A stretch of 64,000 bases of DNA, taken from positions 248,001-312,000 of the forward strand of contig NZ_JANUBZ010000007.1 in NCBI RefSeq assembly GCF_024808665.1, read 5' to 3'. This DNA is from Mucilaginibacter empetricola. Lineage in GTDB: Bacteria; Bacteroidota; Bacteroidia; Sphingobacteriales; Sphingobacteriaceae. How positions within the stretch are numbered: position 1 is the stretch's first letter; the number at the start of each line of letters is the position of its first letter. Below, one piece after another: positions 1-8,518 of the stretch. A program made the position numbers and the translations under genes. Under the pieces are notes generated by a model. The model was not told the DNA's origin, did not search any database, and saw nothing but the letters and a program-made list of their open reading frames with translations.

Positions 1-2472
1 ACCTACCGGCAAACCAACCTGAACAATTACAGGTGATACCTGGCCTGTTGGCGCAATTGGGAAATAACTGTTAATACCCTGACCAAGGCTCAACACTTTA
101 TTTCTGTTTTGGGTAAATTGAATATTGCTTTTCCAGTCAAAGTCATCGGTCTTAACATTGTCGGTACTTATACCTAACTCAATACCTTTATTTTCTACAC
201 TACCAACATTTTCCAGTTCGCTGGCATAGCCGGTATAAAGCGGCAATGGCACGTTAAGCAACAGGTTGGTTGTTTTTTTATAGTATGCATCAAAGGTTAG
301 GTTAATGCGGCTGTCAAATAACCCTACGTCAAGGCCTCCGTCATATTGGGTTGTGGTTTCCCATTTCAAATCGGGGTTTGGTAATTGCAGCGGAGCAATA
401 CCGGTAACCAGCTTGCTATTCAAATAATAGTTAGAAGGAGCCAGTGCAGCTAATGAGCTGTATGGCGGCACTTCAGAGTTACCAGTTTGGCCGGCACTTA
501 ATCTTAATTTTAAACTGTTAACGGTTTCTTTAACCGGTTTAAAAAAATCTTCCTTGTTTACATTCCACGAGAAACCAGCAGATGGGAAATAACCCCATTT
601 GTTATTGGCTCCTAATTTTGATGAACCATCAGCACGTCCCGAAGCTGTGAAGTTATATTTATGCTCGTATGAATAATTCACCCTTGCCAGGTATGAATCC
701 AGCGCATCGCTTGAACCGGTTGACGACGGCAGGTCAGCTATACCAGCGTAAGAAAGGTTATTGTACGTGGTTAAATCATTAGGGAACTTTTGCGCTACCG
801 CAACAGACGAATTGAACTTTGTAAATTGTGTGGTATAACCAGCCAGTATATTTAAAAAGTGGGTATCGTTAAAATTATGATCGTAAGTAAGTGTATTTTC
901 ATTTAGCCAGCTTAATTCGTTTCCGGCACCTATTGAAGCGTAACCACTGGCGGCATAACCAGTTGAGCTACCCGCAGGTGATCCAGTGAATGATGGTGCA
1001 TAATAATCTTGCGCGGTATTTAATATATCAACGCCTGCGGTTACCTTTAAAGTAAGATCGGTAAGTATTTTATACTCGCCGGCAACATTTCCTAAAACAC
1101 GGTTAAGTGTGGTCGTATTAGTTGTTGCAGTAATATCCTGTAAAGGGTTTGTGGGCGTGGCCAGGTAAGGGTTAGTCGTATTATAACTTCCATCCGGATT
1201 TCTGATTAAAGCCAGGGGCGATGTAACCAATAAATTAGCATAAGCGTTACTAAAGTTGATGCTGTTGTAGGCGCTGCCGTAAAGTTTGTTTTCTATTGAT
1301 TGACTACCGAAAATATTGGTTGATATTTTGAATTTATCGGTTACGTTTTTCTCGTAATTTACACGGGCCGAGTATCTTTTAAAGCCGGTATTTAATATAT
1401 CGCCTTCCTGGTTAAAGTAGTTGCCAGAAATAAGGTAACGCGATTTTTCATCGCCACCTGATATACTTATTTCGTCATTAGTTACCGGTGCATTACGTAG
1501 TGCGGCTTGCTGCCAGTTTGAACCAACTCCTGCCGCAGCTATCTGGGCACCGGTAAAGGTTGATTTAACACCATCACTCAAATTCACATCGTTCACCAAT
1601 GATTCCCATTGCGATGCATTAAGGAGATCTAAGGTTTTGGATACTTTTTGCACACCGTAGTAAGAACTGAAGCTCACATTATTAGTGCCTTTTTTACCTT
1701 TTTTTGTGGTGATGATTACCACGCCGTTGGCTCCATGCGAACCATAGATGGCTGTTGCCGATGCATCTTTTAATATTTCTATCGATTCAATATCATCAGG
1801 ATTAATAGTCGATAAGGCGTTAACGCTGGTTCCGTTTGAGCCTACGTTGGTATAGTCATTATCGTTATAAATAATAAAGCCGTCTATTACATATAAAGGT
1901 GCATTACCAAATGATATAGAGTTACCACCCCGTATCCTGATGGTGGCTGTACTACCCGGCTGCCCAGAGTTTTGTGTTACCGCAACTCCCGGAACAGCAC
2001 CTTGCAGCAAATTATCAAATGATGCCGCAGGCTGGTTCAGGATGTTTTTGGGTACCGATCCCACTGAGCCGGTGATGTCAGTTTTTTTCTGGGTACCATA
2101 ACCTACTACTACCACATCATTTAATTGGGCGGTATTTTCGGCAAGTTGTATGTCTAACGGGCTTCCGGTAGCTAACACCTCTTTGGTTTTATAACCAATA
2201 AAACTTACTACCAGGGTGTAAGGAAATTTTTGACCGGTAATGATAGAAAAACGTCCGTCAGTGCCGGATACAACCTCGTGGGTAACATTTTTTATGCGCA
2301 GCACAACGCCTGCTATGGGTTGCTTGGTTGCACTGTCGGTAACTCTGCCTTCCAGCTTTGAGTTAATAATGGGGGTTTCTTTTTGTGCAAAAAGAGTAAG
2401 CGAGCTTATAGAGAAAATGAGTACAAGAAGAAGCTTATTAAGAACGTGTTTGGCATGGATATATATTTCCAT
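1..2472 (-). CDS. SusC/RagA-type TonB-dependent outer membrane receptor, 3' truncated by window edge
   Basis: Reading the minus strand from the ATG at 2470-2472 gives an uninterrupted frame to the window edge, about 824 codons of a family usually near 1000. The N-terminus is a signal peptide ending around LTLFAQ. A carboxypeptidase-D-like regulatory domain follows (LEGRVTD ... ISFIGYK-like), then the family's VVVVGYGTQKK linker, a plug with IRGGNS and PLYVIDG, and beta-barrel sequence. SusC proteins import oligosaccharides or peptides through the outer membrane with TonB energy and normally pair with a SusD lipoprotein, which would lie left of the window. The start is chosen because it is the first ATG giving a full signal peptide. 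The family is certain and the substrate cannot be told. Confidence 0.93.
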   Translation of the reverse strand, partial: MEIYIHAKHVLNKLLLVLIFSISSLTLFAQKETPIINSKLEGRVTDSATKQPIAGVVLRIKNVTHEVVSGTDGRFSIITGQKFPYTLVVSFIGYKTKEVLATGSPLDIQLAENTAQLNDVVVVGYGTQKKTDITGSVGSVPKNILNQPAASFDNLLQGAVPGVAVTQNSGQPGSTATIRIRGGNSISFGNAPLYVIDGFIIYNDNDYTNVGSNGTSVNALSTINPDDIESIEILKDASATAIYGSHGANGVVIITTKKGKKGTNNVSFSSYYGVQKVSKTLDLLNASQWESLVNDVNLSDGVKSTFTGAQIAAAGVGSNWQQAALRNAPVTNDEISISGGDEKSRYLISGNYFNQEGDILNTGFKRYSARVNYEKNVTDKFKISTNIFGSQSIENKLYGSAYNSINFSNAYANLLVTSPLALIRNPDGSYNTTNPYLATPTNPLQDITATTNTTTLNRVLGNVAGEYKILTDLTLKVTAGVDILNTAQDYYAPSFTGSPAGSSTGYAASGYASIGAGNELSWLNENTLTYDHNFNDTHFLNILAGYTTQFTKFNSSVAVAQKFPNDLTTYNNLSYAGIADLPSSTGSSDALDSYLARVNYSYEHKYNFTASGRADGSSKLGANNKWGYFPSAGFSWNVNKEDFFKPVKETVNSLKLRLSAGQTGNSEVPPYSSLAALAPSNYYLNSKLVTGIAPLQLPNPDLKWETTTQYDGGLDVGLFDSRINLTFDAYYKKTTNLLLNVPLPLYTGYASELENVGSVENKGIELGISTDNVKTDDFDWKSNIQFTQNRNKVLSLGQGINSYFPIAPTGQVSPVIVQVGLPVG

Positions 2473-2567
2473 ATATTTAAAAGGTTTTATGTTAATGATT
2501 ATTTGTTAGTAAAACTGGGTGACAATCAGTATGTGATTCGCGGTCTGACTGATCTGTCATGTCATGA

Positions 2568-2600
2568 ACCGGCAAGGCTTCCTTGCCGGTTTTCTTTTTG
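2568..2600 (+). terminator. Intrinsic terminator-like hairpin antisense to the susC leader
   Basis: A perfect 10-bp inverted repeat (ACCGGCAAGG, loop CTT, CCTTGCCGGT) is followed by TTTCTTTTT on the + strand. No + strand gene lies upstream. The hairpin sits about 100 bases upstream of the minus-strand susC start, so it would end a transcript antisense to that leader. Confidence 0.5.
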
Positions 2601-3060
2601 AGGTGCATTGTTTATGAGTTCATTCTGTTTGTTTTAAGTGATTGGTCTTTCCCTGCCGGTGGCCGTACAAGACGCAATTTGCCAATATGATTTTTTGAAA
2701 TTTTTGTAAAGAGTTATTGGTGTAGCGTTGCGAAGTTTAGCAACAACAACATAAACAGCACATCATGCGTACCTGAAAGGCGCCTGATAATTTTGATGAG
2801 CTGCTGTGAGAAAGTAAAAAAGCTTTCATTACGTTTGTTTTACGATCCAAATATATAAATAATTTTAAATAAACTACTAATTATATAGAATATATAGATT
2901 TAATGGGTTTTAATAATAAAATAATACATTTTCATTACTAACCGTGCTTATATTCAGCAAGAATCTGGTTCGTTAACAGCCATATATTTTCAATTATTGC
3001 TCATCAAAAAAACTGATATGCTGCTACTGGTTTTTAATCCACCAAAAAAATGAAAATAAA
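2601..3060. other. AT-rich intergenic stretch without a recognisable gene
   Basis: No convincing reading frame on either strand. A minus-strand TATATTTG box at 2848-2855 could be a -7 element for the susC gene, which would leave a leader of roughly 370 bases. No good -33 element was seen with it. Confidence 0.4.
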
Positions 3061-3099
3061 TTTGTATATAATAAGTATGCATATTATATTTGTACATAC
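3061..3099 (+). promoter_or_regulatory. Bacteroidota promoter with overlapping MarR-like operator
   Basis: TTTG at 3061-3064, 20 bases of spacer and TATATTTG at 3085-3092 match the Bacteroidota sigma-ABfr consensus exactly. An imperfect palindrome from GTATG (3075-3079) to CATAC (3095-3099) covers the -7 box. It is placed where an autoregulating MarR protein, such as the one encoded by the second gene of this unit, would bind. Confidence 0.6.
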
Positions 3100-3120
3100 A
3101 ATATTTAAAACATTAAAATT

Positions 3121-3543
3121 ATGTGGAAAAGAACCTATTCAACAGTAACCACCGAAGTTACCAAAGAGCAATTATGGAAATTATTTGCCGACGTTAATAA
3201 CTGGCAAATTTGGGATACCAATATTGAGTTTGCAAAAATTGATGGCAAATTTGAAGCCGGTAATCATTTTATGCTAAGGCCAAAGGGTGGCCCAACCGTT
3301 AAGATAGACCTGACAGAAACTATTGAGAACAATAAATATATTGATGTTACTCATTTTCCGTTAGCTAAAATGTACGACGAGCATTTATTTGAAGATACTC
3401 CAGAAGGAACAAAAATAACCAACACCATTTGGGTTACCGGCCTATTAAGCTTTATCTGGATTAAACTGGTAGTGCAAAAAATTGTTGACGATACCCCGGC
3501 AGATATGCAAAAGCAAATTGCAGCCGCCAAAAAACTATATTGA
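3121..3543 (+). CDS. SRPBCC (START/Bet v1-like) family protein
   Basis: A 140-residue protein with the polyketide-cyclase/SRPBCC pattern: an N-terminal strand (MWKRTYSTV), the helix TKEQLWKLFADVNNWQIWD, alternating strands with a FEAGNHFMLRPKGGP segment, and a long C-terminal helix. The fold forms a hydrophobic cavity that binds a small lipophilic ligand; the ligand is unknown. It is the first gene of a two-gene unit with a MarR regulator 37 bases downstream and has a strong promoter 30 bases upstream. The MarR protein may respond to the same ligand (inference). There is no signal peptide, so it is cytoplasmic. Confidence 0.8.
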   Translation: MWKRTYSTVTTEVTKEQLWKLFADVNNWQIWDTNIEFAKIDGKFEAGNHFMLRPKGGPTVKIDLTETIENNKYIDVTHFPLAKMYDEHLFEDTPEGTKITNTIWVTGLLSFIWIKLVVQKIVDDTPADMQKQIAAAKKLY

Positions 3544-3580
3544 TTAGAAATACAGATCTGATTACCAAAGATTATTGCAA

Positions 3581-4039
3581 ATGAAACAACCTGATAACAC
3601 CTTTAGCTTTGATAATGCCGAAGACAGCAGCGGCTTTTTACTTTGGCAGGTTACCAACCTATGGCAGCGCGAAATTAAAAAAGCGCTGGAGCAATACGAC
3701 CTTACCCATTCGCAATATGTATTGCTTGCAAGTACGCATTGGCTCGCGCTGCAAAACCATGAGGTAACTCAAATCCTGTTATCTACCCATACTAAAATTG
3801 ACCCCATGACTACCTCCACCGTGCTGCGCACACTACAAGCCAAGGGCTTGTTAATGCGGCAGGAACATTCAACAGATACCAGGGCGAAAACAGTTGCCTT
3901 AACTGATGCCGGTAAACAAGTAATAAAAAAGGCGGTGGTAGCAGTTGAGGACTTTGACCGGAAATTCTTTTCTGTCCTGGGTGATGATAGCAATTTGTTC
4001 AACAAAAAACTGCGGGCCTTGCTGGCTTACAAGGGATAG
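3581..4039 (+). CDS. MarR family transcriptional regulator
   Basis: A 152-residue winged-helix regulator. The first helices (GFLLWQVTNLWQREIKKAL) form the dimer region. The recognition region is around THTKIDPMTTSTVLRTLQ, and the wing contains RQEHSTDTRAKTVALTDAG, the usual MarR D-x-R-A-K-x-V-x-L-T signature. The frame could open at a TTG (3575), but the ATG at 3581 is the likelier start. It lies downstream of the SRPBCC gene and probably represses this operon through the palindrome over the -7 box at 3085-3092. Confidence 0.85.
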   Translation: MKQPDNTFSFDNAEDSSGFLLWQVTNLWQREIKKALEQYDLTHSQYVLLASTHWLALQNHEVTQILLSTHTKIDPMTTSTVLRTLQAKGLLMRQEHSTDTRAKTVALTDAGKQVIKKAVVAVEDFDRKFFSVLGDDSNLFNKKLRALLAYKG

Positions 4040-4075
4040 GTAAATTTTGCTAAATTAGAGGCAATTAATCCTGTT

Positions 4076-4924
4076 ATGAGAAAAATTGCTTTCCTTATTA
4101 TTATCATTTTGTTTGCCGCAATAAGCACCCGGGCACAAACTGTTACCTATAAGGTTTATATAGTCCGCTTTGCCTCAACGGCGCATCCGTTTGCAATTGC
4201 CGACTGGGCCTATAAAGGACCTACAACAGATAGCGTGCGCATTAACTTTATGGTATGGCTGATTAAGGGGAGCAACGGCAAAAATATTTTGGTAGATGCC
4301 GGATTTTTAAATGATCTGCCCGATGCCGCCGATTTTAATGTAGTTAAATATACACGGCCCGATTCGGCATTGTTAAAATTGGACATTAAGCCGGGAGATA
4401 TTACCGACATCATCTTAAGTCACCCGCATTGGGATCATATTGATGGGGTTGGGTTGTTTCCAAATGCCCACGTATGGATTCAAAAAGATGATTATGGTTA
4501 TTTTGTAGGTGGTGCCTGGCAAAAGGATGGCAATAATGGCGGCTTTAACAAAAGGGATGTACGTACGATGCTGGATTTAAACCTGGCAGGCAAGCTTACC
4601 CTTGTTGATGGCGACAATAAAGAGCTTATGCCCGGCATTAAAGTGTTTACCGGTTCACGGCATACTTATAATTCGCAGTATGTATTGGTTGAAACGGGAA
4701 CTAACAAAATTGTATTAGCTTCTGATAATATCTGGATCTATTACAGTTTACAGCATATGGTACCAGCCTCAGATGGCGGTACGCTCGATCCGGCAGGTTA
4801 TATAAAAGCCATGCAGCGGATGAAAACTATGGTGTCTGACACCAAATTTATTATTCCCGGGCATGATGCAGCCGTATTTTCTGTTTTTCCTAAAGTAGCA
4901 GATGGTGTGGCTGAGGTAAAATAG
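4076..4924 (+). CDS. Secreted metallo-beta-lactamase-fold hydrolase, AHL lactonase-like
   Basis: A 282-residue protein with a signal peptide (MRKIAFLIIIILFAAISTRAQ, cut near residue 20). The metal-binding HxHxDH motif is HPHWDH at residues 116-121, followed by DG as in the N-acyl-homoserine lactonase branch. Further ligands are the H of SRHTY, the D of LASDN and the H of IPGHD. Family members open lactone rings or hydrolyse related esters in the periplasm. Quorum quenching is possible but not shown by sequence alone. It stands 36 bases after marR and may be read through from that operon. The fold is certain and the substrate is not. Confidence 0.8.
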   Translation: MRKIAFLIIIILFAAISTRAQTVTYKVYIVRFASTAHPFAIADWAYKGPTTDSVRINFMVWLIKGSNGKNILVDAGFLNDLPDAADFNVVKYTRPDSALLKLDIKPGDITDIILSHPHWDHIDGVGLFPNAHVWIQKDDYGYFVGGAWQKDGNNGGFNKRDVRTMLDLNLAGKLTLVDGDNKELMPGIKVFTGSRHTYNSQYVLVETGTNKIVLASDNIWIYYSLQHMVPASDGGTLDPAGYIKAMQRMKTMVSDTKFIIPGHDAAVFSVFPKVADGVAEVK

Positions 4925-5279
4925 CTGGAAGCGGGTTTTTCATAAGGCGAACTAAAACACTCGCTGTAGCTTTGAATAATCGTTAAACAATGCCCCGTCC
5001 CGCAAACATATGACACAAAAAAACAGCCGAAACACAGGAAACAGCTTACGTTACAAATCAACAAGTTAACTGTCTGATTGAATCAAACTGAGACAAAAGA
5101 AACAAAAATCTGCCCTTTTTTGGCAATTTGCTGTTTCAGGTTAGCTTATTTTGGGGGCATACGGGTACACCTATCTGTTGCCAGATGGGGTAAAAAAAAA
5201 TCTATATTTCCAATATCGCAAACGAGATTTAAAGCAATTACCATTTACAACTTAAATTTGCTCACTAATCTCCAAAAAT
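4925..5279. other. Intergenic stretch before the AraC regulator
   Basis: No convincing gene. TAAATTTG at 5253-5260 is a -7 element of the Bacteroidota type, about 20 bases before the regulator's start codon. A TTT at 5228-5230 could serve as a weak -33 element. Confidence 0.4.
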
Positions 5280-5840
5280 TTGAAACTCTATATTCGTAAT
5301 ATGGTATGCCGCCGCTGCAAAATAGCGGTTGAAAGCGAGCTCGAAAAAGTTGGACTTATACCACAACAAGTGGAATTGGGCGAGGTAACGCTCAAAGCCG
5401 ATCCCAATAGCAAACAACTGGAACAATTACGTGATGGTTTAAATGCCATCGGTTTTGAATTGATAGATGATCAGAAAAGTAAACTGATTGAAAAAATAAA
5501 AACACTAATTATTGAATTGGTGCATCATAACCCCGACCCACAACCCCTGAAGCTATCAGCCGTAATAACTGATAAACTGCAGCACGACTACACTTACTTA
5601 AGTAATTTATTCTCCTCCATCGAGGGCCAAACGATTGAAAAATATCACATCGCGCAAAAAATTGAACGGGTTAAAGAATTACTGGTTTATAATGAGTGTA
5701 CCCTATCAGAAATTGCTTATCAAACAGGCTATAGCAGTGCGGCACACCTTTCTGCCCAATTTAAACAGGTAACCGGTTTAACGCCATCAGCTTTTAAAGC
5801 ATTAAAAGGGACCAAACGAACCAACATCGAAAACCTGTAA
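5280..5840 (+). CDS. AraC family regulator with N-terminal HMA-like metal-binding domain
   Basis: A 186-residue protein. Residues 1-65 resemble a heavy-metal-associated ferredoxin-like domain with Cys10-x-x-Cys13 (NMVCRRC). The C-terminal 85 residues are a two-helix-turn-helix AraC domain (LSEIAYQTGYSSAAHLSAQF, then TGLTPSAFK). The TTG at 5280 is preferred as start because it keeps the first beta strand (KLYIRN); the next start, ATG at 5301, would cut it. There is no cupin sensing domain, so the HMA-like part is the likely sensor. It lies 82 bases upstream of an HMA-MauE gene on the same strand, the probable target. Confidence 0.8.
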   Translation: MKLYIRNMVCRRCKIAVESELEKVGLIPQQVELGEVTLKADPNSKQLEQLRDGLNAIGFELIDDQKSKLIEKIKTLIIELVHHNPDPQPLKLSAVITDKLQHDYTYLSNLFSSIEGQTIEKYHIAQKIERVKELLVYNECTLSEIAYQTGYSSAAHLSAQFKQVTGLTPSAFKALKGTKRTNIENL

Positions 5841-5892
5841 ATGTTGTAACCTATTTCACGAATTGTGTAACAGGCCGGGCTATGGTGAAAGG

Positions 5893-5900
5893 TAATTTTG
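5893..5900 (+). promoter_or_regulatory. Candidate -7 box for the HMA-MauE gene
   Basis: TAATTTTG fits TAnnTTTG and ends 22 bases before the ATG at 5923. The matching -33 element is poor, which would be normal for an activator-dependent promoter and fits control by the AraC protein encoded just upstream. Confidence 0.4.
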
Positions 5901-5922
5901 TGTCATCAAATAATTAAAAATC

Positions 5923-6654
5923 ATGACACATACTTATCAAATAACCGGGATGACCTGTGGCGGTTGCCTGGCAAAAGTACAAAGCCTGCTAACTGCTATA
6001 CCTAATATACAAAAGGTAGATATTTCACTGGCCGAAGGCACAGCCGATATCACCATGTCAAAACACATCCTTACTACCGATCTCCAAAAAGCATTGGCCG
6101 GCTATCCTAAATACCAGCTAAGCGAAGCGCAAAACCATACCATGGCGGCAGCGCTTCATGATAACGCTGAACACAAAACCTGGCTGCAAACCTATAAGCC
6201 CATTTTGCTAATAGGCGCATATCTATTATTCATTGCGTTTATTGCCGGTAAATCCTCAAATGGGTTTAGCGTGCAAACTGCCATGCGCATTTTTATGAGC
6301 GGTTTTTTCCTGGTGTTTTCTTTTTTTAAACTGTTAGATATAGAGGGCTTTGCCGACAGCTATGCTATGTACGATTTAATTGCAAAACGGATTAAAGCCT
6401 GGGGATATGCTTACGTTTTTATTGAGTTGGGTTTGGGCATATTATATGCGGCTAACATCCTGCCAAAACTCACTAATGGAATTACACTTATTGTAATGTC
6501 GGTCAGTTTAGTGGGGGTTGTACAAAGTGTGCTTAATAAACGTGTTATCCGTTGTGCCTGCCTGGGTTCGGTATTTAATTTGCCCATGAGCACGCTAACC
6601 ATTATAGAAGATGGGTTGATGATAGGGATGAGTTTGTTAATGTTATTTATTTAA
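5923..6654 (+). CDS. HMA domain-MauE/DoxX-like integral membrane fusion protein
   Basis: A 243-residue protein. Residues 1-68 are a heavy-metal-associated domain with GMTCGGC (Cys12 and Cys15). The rest has four or so hydrophobic segments of the MauE/DoxX type, with a conserved Cys-Ala-Cys-Leu-Gly motif at residues 211-215 near the last segments. MauE proteins act in redox or disulfide steps of periplasmic maturation. With a metal-binding head, a role in copper or mercury handling at the inner membrane is plausible (inference). The upstream regulator carries a similar CxxC head, so the two probably form a metal-responsive pair. Confidence 0.78.
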   Translation: MTHTYQITGMTCGGCLAKVQSLLTAIPNIQKVDISLAEGTADITMSKHILTTDLQKALAGYPKYQLSEAQNHTMAAALHDNAEHKTWLQTYKPILLIGAYLLFIAFIAGKSSNGFSVQTAMRIFMSGFFLVFSFFKLLDIEGFADSYAMYDLIAKRIKAWGYAYVFIELGLGILYAANILPKLTNGITLIVMSVSLVGVVQSVLNKRVIRCACLGSVFNLPMSTLTIIEDGLMIGMSLLMLFI

Positions 6655-6722
6655 TCCTATATCACTTATTAATTAGTGCCTTTTGCTGTGCGATATTATA
6701 TTAAAAGTGATATTTTTATAAC

Positions 6723-7319
6723 ATGGCAAACGATGTAATGGAGATTGATTTATTGCGCACGGTATTGGGTTCTGCCGGTATGAAAGCTGAAGCATTTGAT
6801 CTTTCATTGCCGCATTGGAAGTTAAAACAGTATAAAAAAGGGGAGTTTTATAACGAGTACAAAAACGTTTGCAAACACCTTGGTTTTATCATCAACGGTG
6901 TATTCAGAATTTACCGGGCAAATGAAACTACGGGCGAAGAAAAGAATATGCTTTTTTTTACCGACCATCAGTTTGTTACTTCTTTTACCAGTTTTTTTAG
7001 TCAAACCGCCTGTGAATATTATACAGAGGCAATGACCGACTCCGTTATCTTATATATACATATTGATCATTTGAACGAGCTTTACGGCGCATCGCATCAA
7101 TGGGAGCGCTTTGGCAGGAAGATTGCTGAAACTGCTTTTTATGAAGTGATGCGAAGCACCGAAGGCTTCCTGTTTAAAACACCCGAAGACCGTTACCGCG
7201 ATATGATAGAGAAGCATCCTGATATTTTTAATTCGATACCACTTTATCATATCGCCTCTTACCTGGGTATCCAGGGGCCGTCACTAAGCCGTATCCGTAA
7301 ACGGATGGTGGGCAAATAA
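6723..7319 (+). CDS. Crp/Fnr family transcriptional regulator
   Basis: A 198-residue protein with the layout of Bacteroidota Crp/Fnr-like proteins. A cyclic-nucleotide-binding beta-roll lies at about residues 28-120 (KKGEFYNEYKNVCKHLGFI, GVFRIYR, FFTDHQFVTSF). A long dimer helix follows, then a C-terminal helix-turn-helix (HIASYLGIQGPSLSRIRKR). The phosphate-binding cassette of true cAMP receptors is not evident, so the ligand may differ. It is a single gene with its own short upstream region (6655-6722). A perfect palindrome follows it at 7343-7360. Confidence 0.83.
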   Translation: MANDVMEIDLLRTVLGSAGMKAEAFDLSLPHWKLKQYKKGEFYNEYKNVCKHLGFIINGVFRIYRANETTGEEKNMLFFTDHQFVTSFTSFFSQTACEYYTEAMTDSVILYIHIDHLNELYGASHQWERFGRKIAETAFYEVMRSTEGFLFKTPEDRYRDMIEKHPDIFNSIPLYHIASYLGIQGPSLSRIRKRMVGK

Positions 7320-7342
7320 TAAATTTTACTGTTCGTTTTCGA

Positions 7343-7360
7343 TTTTAACCTGGGTTAAAA
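7343..7360. promoter_or_regulatory. Perfect 18-bp palindrome between regulator and hydrolase genes
   Basis: TTTTAACC, a TG spacer and GGTTAAAA form a perfect inverted repeat 60 bases before the hydrolase start and 24 bases after the Crp/Fnr stop. It is symmetric and lacks a T-run, so a dimeric-regulator operator is likelier than a terminator. Confidence 0.35.
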
Positions 7361-7419
7361 TTATCCGGCAAACTTAGGCCGATGTTTGTGCTGTCCTAAA
7401 CAATTAGGCATTAAACAAA

Positions 7420-8217
7420 ATGAAAACAGCAATATTAATAATGGCAATGAGCGTACTAGGTTTTACTTCTCAGGCCCAAAAAACAAACAACACAAATTCT
7501 TCAACTATCGTTTTGGTTCACGGAGCCTGGTCTGATGCAACAGCCTGGCAAGCCGTAGTGCCTTTATTAAAAGCACAGGGTCATGAAGTAATCGCGGTAA
7601 ACCTGCCAGGTCACGGAAGCGATGCAACTTCATTTGCAGGTATCAGTTTACAATCTTACGTAGATGCAGTAAAAAATGCCATCGGCGACAGAAAAAATGT
7701 AATCTTAGTAGGTCATAGTATGGCGGGCATAGTTATCAGCCAGGTTGCAGAAGAAATACCGGGCCAGATCAAAGAATTAGTTTACCTGGCTGCCTACCTG
7801 CCACAAAACGGCGAAAGCTTATTATCACTTGCCAAACAAGATGCAGATAGTCACATTGGCAAATATTTACAAATTGATCAACCCAACGGTGCGGCAAATG
7901 TTGCAAAAGACGGTGTGATTGACGTATTTGCAGCTGATGCGCCTGCGCAAATTGCCGATTACCTTGTCAACAACATCAAACCAGAGCCATTAGCACCCCT
8001 TGCTACACCGGTTACCTTAACAGCTGCAAATTTCGGCAGTGTAAAAAAAGTTTATATCCATACTACAGAAGATCATGCCGTTAGTTTTACCCTTCAAAAA
8101 GCAATGGTGAAAAACAATGGCCACATCAGCAAAGAATATTCATTGCCAAGCAGCCACACTCCTTTTATATCAATGCCCGATAAATTAGCCGCTATTTTAT
8201 TGACAGTATCAAAATAA
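7420..8217 (+). CDS. Secreted alpha/beta hydrolase
   Basis: A 265-residue protein with a signal peptide (ending near FTSQAQ) and a classical alpha/beta-hydrolase core. The oxyanion-hole region is VLVHGAWSDATAW, the nucleophile elbow GHSMAG has Ser100, and the catalytic His is in SSHTPF (His246); an Asp in TTEDHAVS may be the third residue. The HGAWxxAxxW start and overall length resemble the pyrethroid-hydrolase/EstC-like esterase group. The likely role is hydrolysis of a small ester in the periplasm. It is a single gene with a terminator directly behind it. Confidence 0.8.
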   Translation: MKTAILIMAMSVLGFTSQAQKTNNTNSSTIVLVHGAWSDATAWQAVVPLLKAQGHEVIAVNLPGHGSDATSFAGISLQSYVDAVKNAIGDRKNVILVGHSMAGIVISQVAEEIPGQIKELVYLAAYLPQNGESLLSLAKQDADSHIGKYLQIDQPNGAANVAKDGVIDVFAADAPAQIADYLVNNIKPEPLAPLATPVTLTAANFGSVKKVYIHTTEDHAVSFTLQKAMVKNNGHISKEYSLPSSHTPFISMPDKLAAILLTVSK

Positions 8218-8239
8218 AACAATAGGGTATCTGTATTAA

Positions 8240-8268
8240 AACCTTTAGATTTTCATCTAAGGGTTTTT
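8240..8268 (+). terminator. Intrinsic terminator of the hydrolase gene
   Basis: CCTTTAGAT, loop TTTC and ATCTAAGGG form a 9-bp stem with one wobble pair, followed by TTTTT, 25 bases after the stop codon. Confidence 0.7.
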
Positions 8269-8314
8269 GGCGTTGTTGGGGCTTTATGTTCTAAAAACGA
8301 AATTCTTCTTTACT

Positions 8315-8412
8315 GCTTCCGCTGGTCTAAGTTTCCAACTTAGACCTAAAATGTGTTTAGCCTTCAGCTAACAACACCCGGCAAATGTTCACACATCTTT
8401 ACAAGCAGCATG
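8315..8412. repeat. REP-like palindromic repeat, copy 1
   Basis: The core is a perfect 10-bp inverted repeat, GGTCTAAGTT (8324-8333), TCC, AACTTAGACC (8337-8346). It is followed by CTAAAATGTG, a second small hairpin (TTAGC CTTCA GCTAA) and a third one (AAGCA GCA TGCTT). Related copies are at 9094-9170, 10695-10752 and, degenerate, 24211-24250. Confidence 0.7.
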
Positions 8413-8463
8413 CTTGCTACATGATAGATCTTGCGACAATGGCACATAAATTAAGTCTGCTAT

Positions 8464-8515
8464 TTTCTTATTGATCTTAATTTATGTACATTTGGATGTA
8501 CGTTAAATTGTACAA
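8464..8515 (+). promoter_or_regulatory. Toxin-antitoxin promoter and operator palindromes
   Basis: TTTC at 8464-8467, a 19-base spacer and TACATTTG at 8487-8494 form the promoter. The perfect inverted repeat GTACAT-TTGG-ATGTAC (8486-8501) overlaps the -7 box. A second palindrome, TTGTACAA (8508-8515), lies just before the antitoxin ATG. This is the usual layout for antitoxin and toxin-antitoxin autorepression. Confidence 0.65.
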
Positions 8516-8518
8516 AAC

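Noticed and set aside
2240..2601. Two overlapping + strand frames at the susC 5' end
   Set aside because: Antisense shadow of the susC signal-peptide region; composition is not protein-like and there is no ribosome site.
4076..4924. Firm call as a quorum-quenching AHL lactonase
   Set aside because: The HxHxDH fold is certain, but the substrate cannot be told from the sequence, so only likeness is stated.
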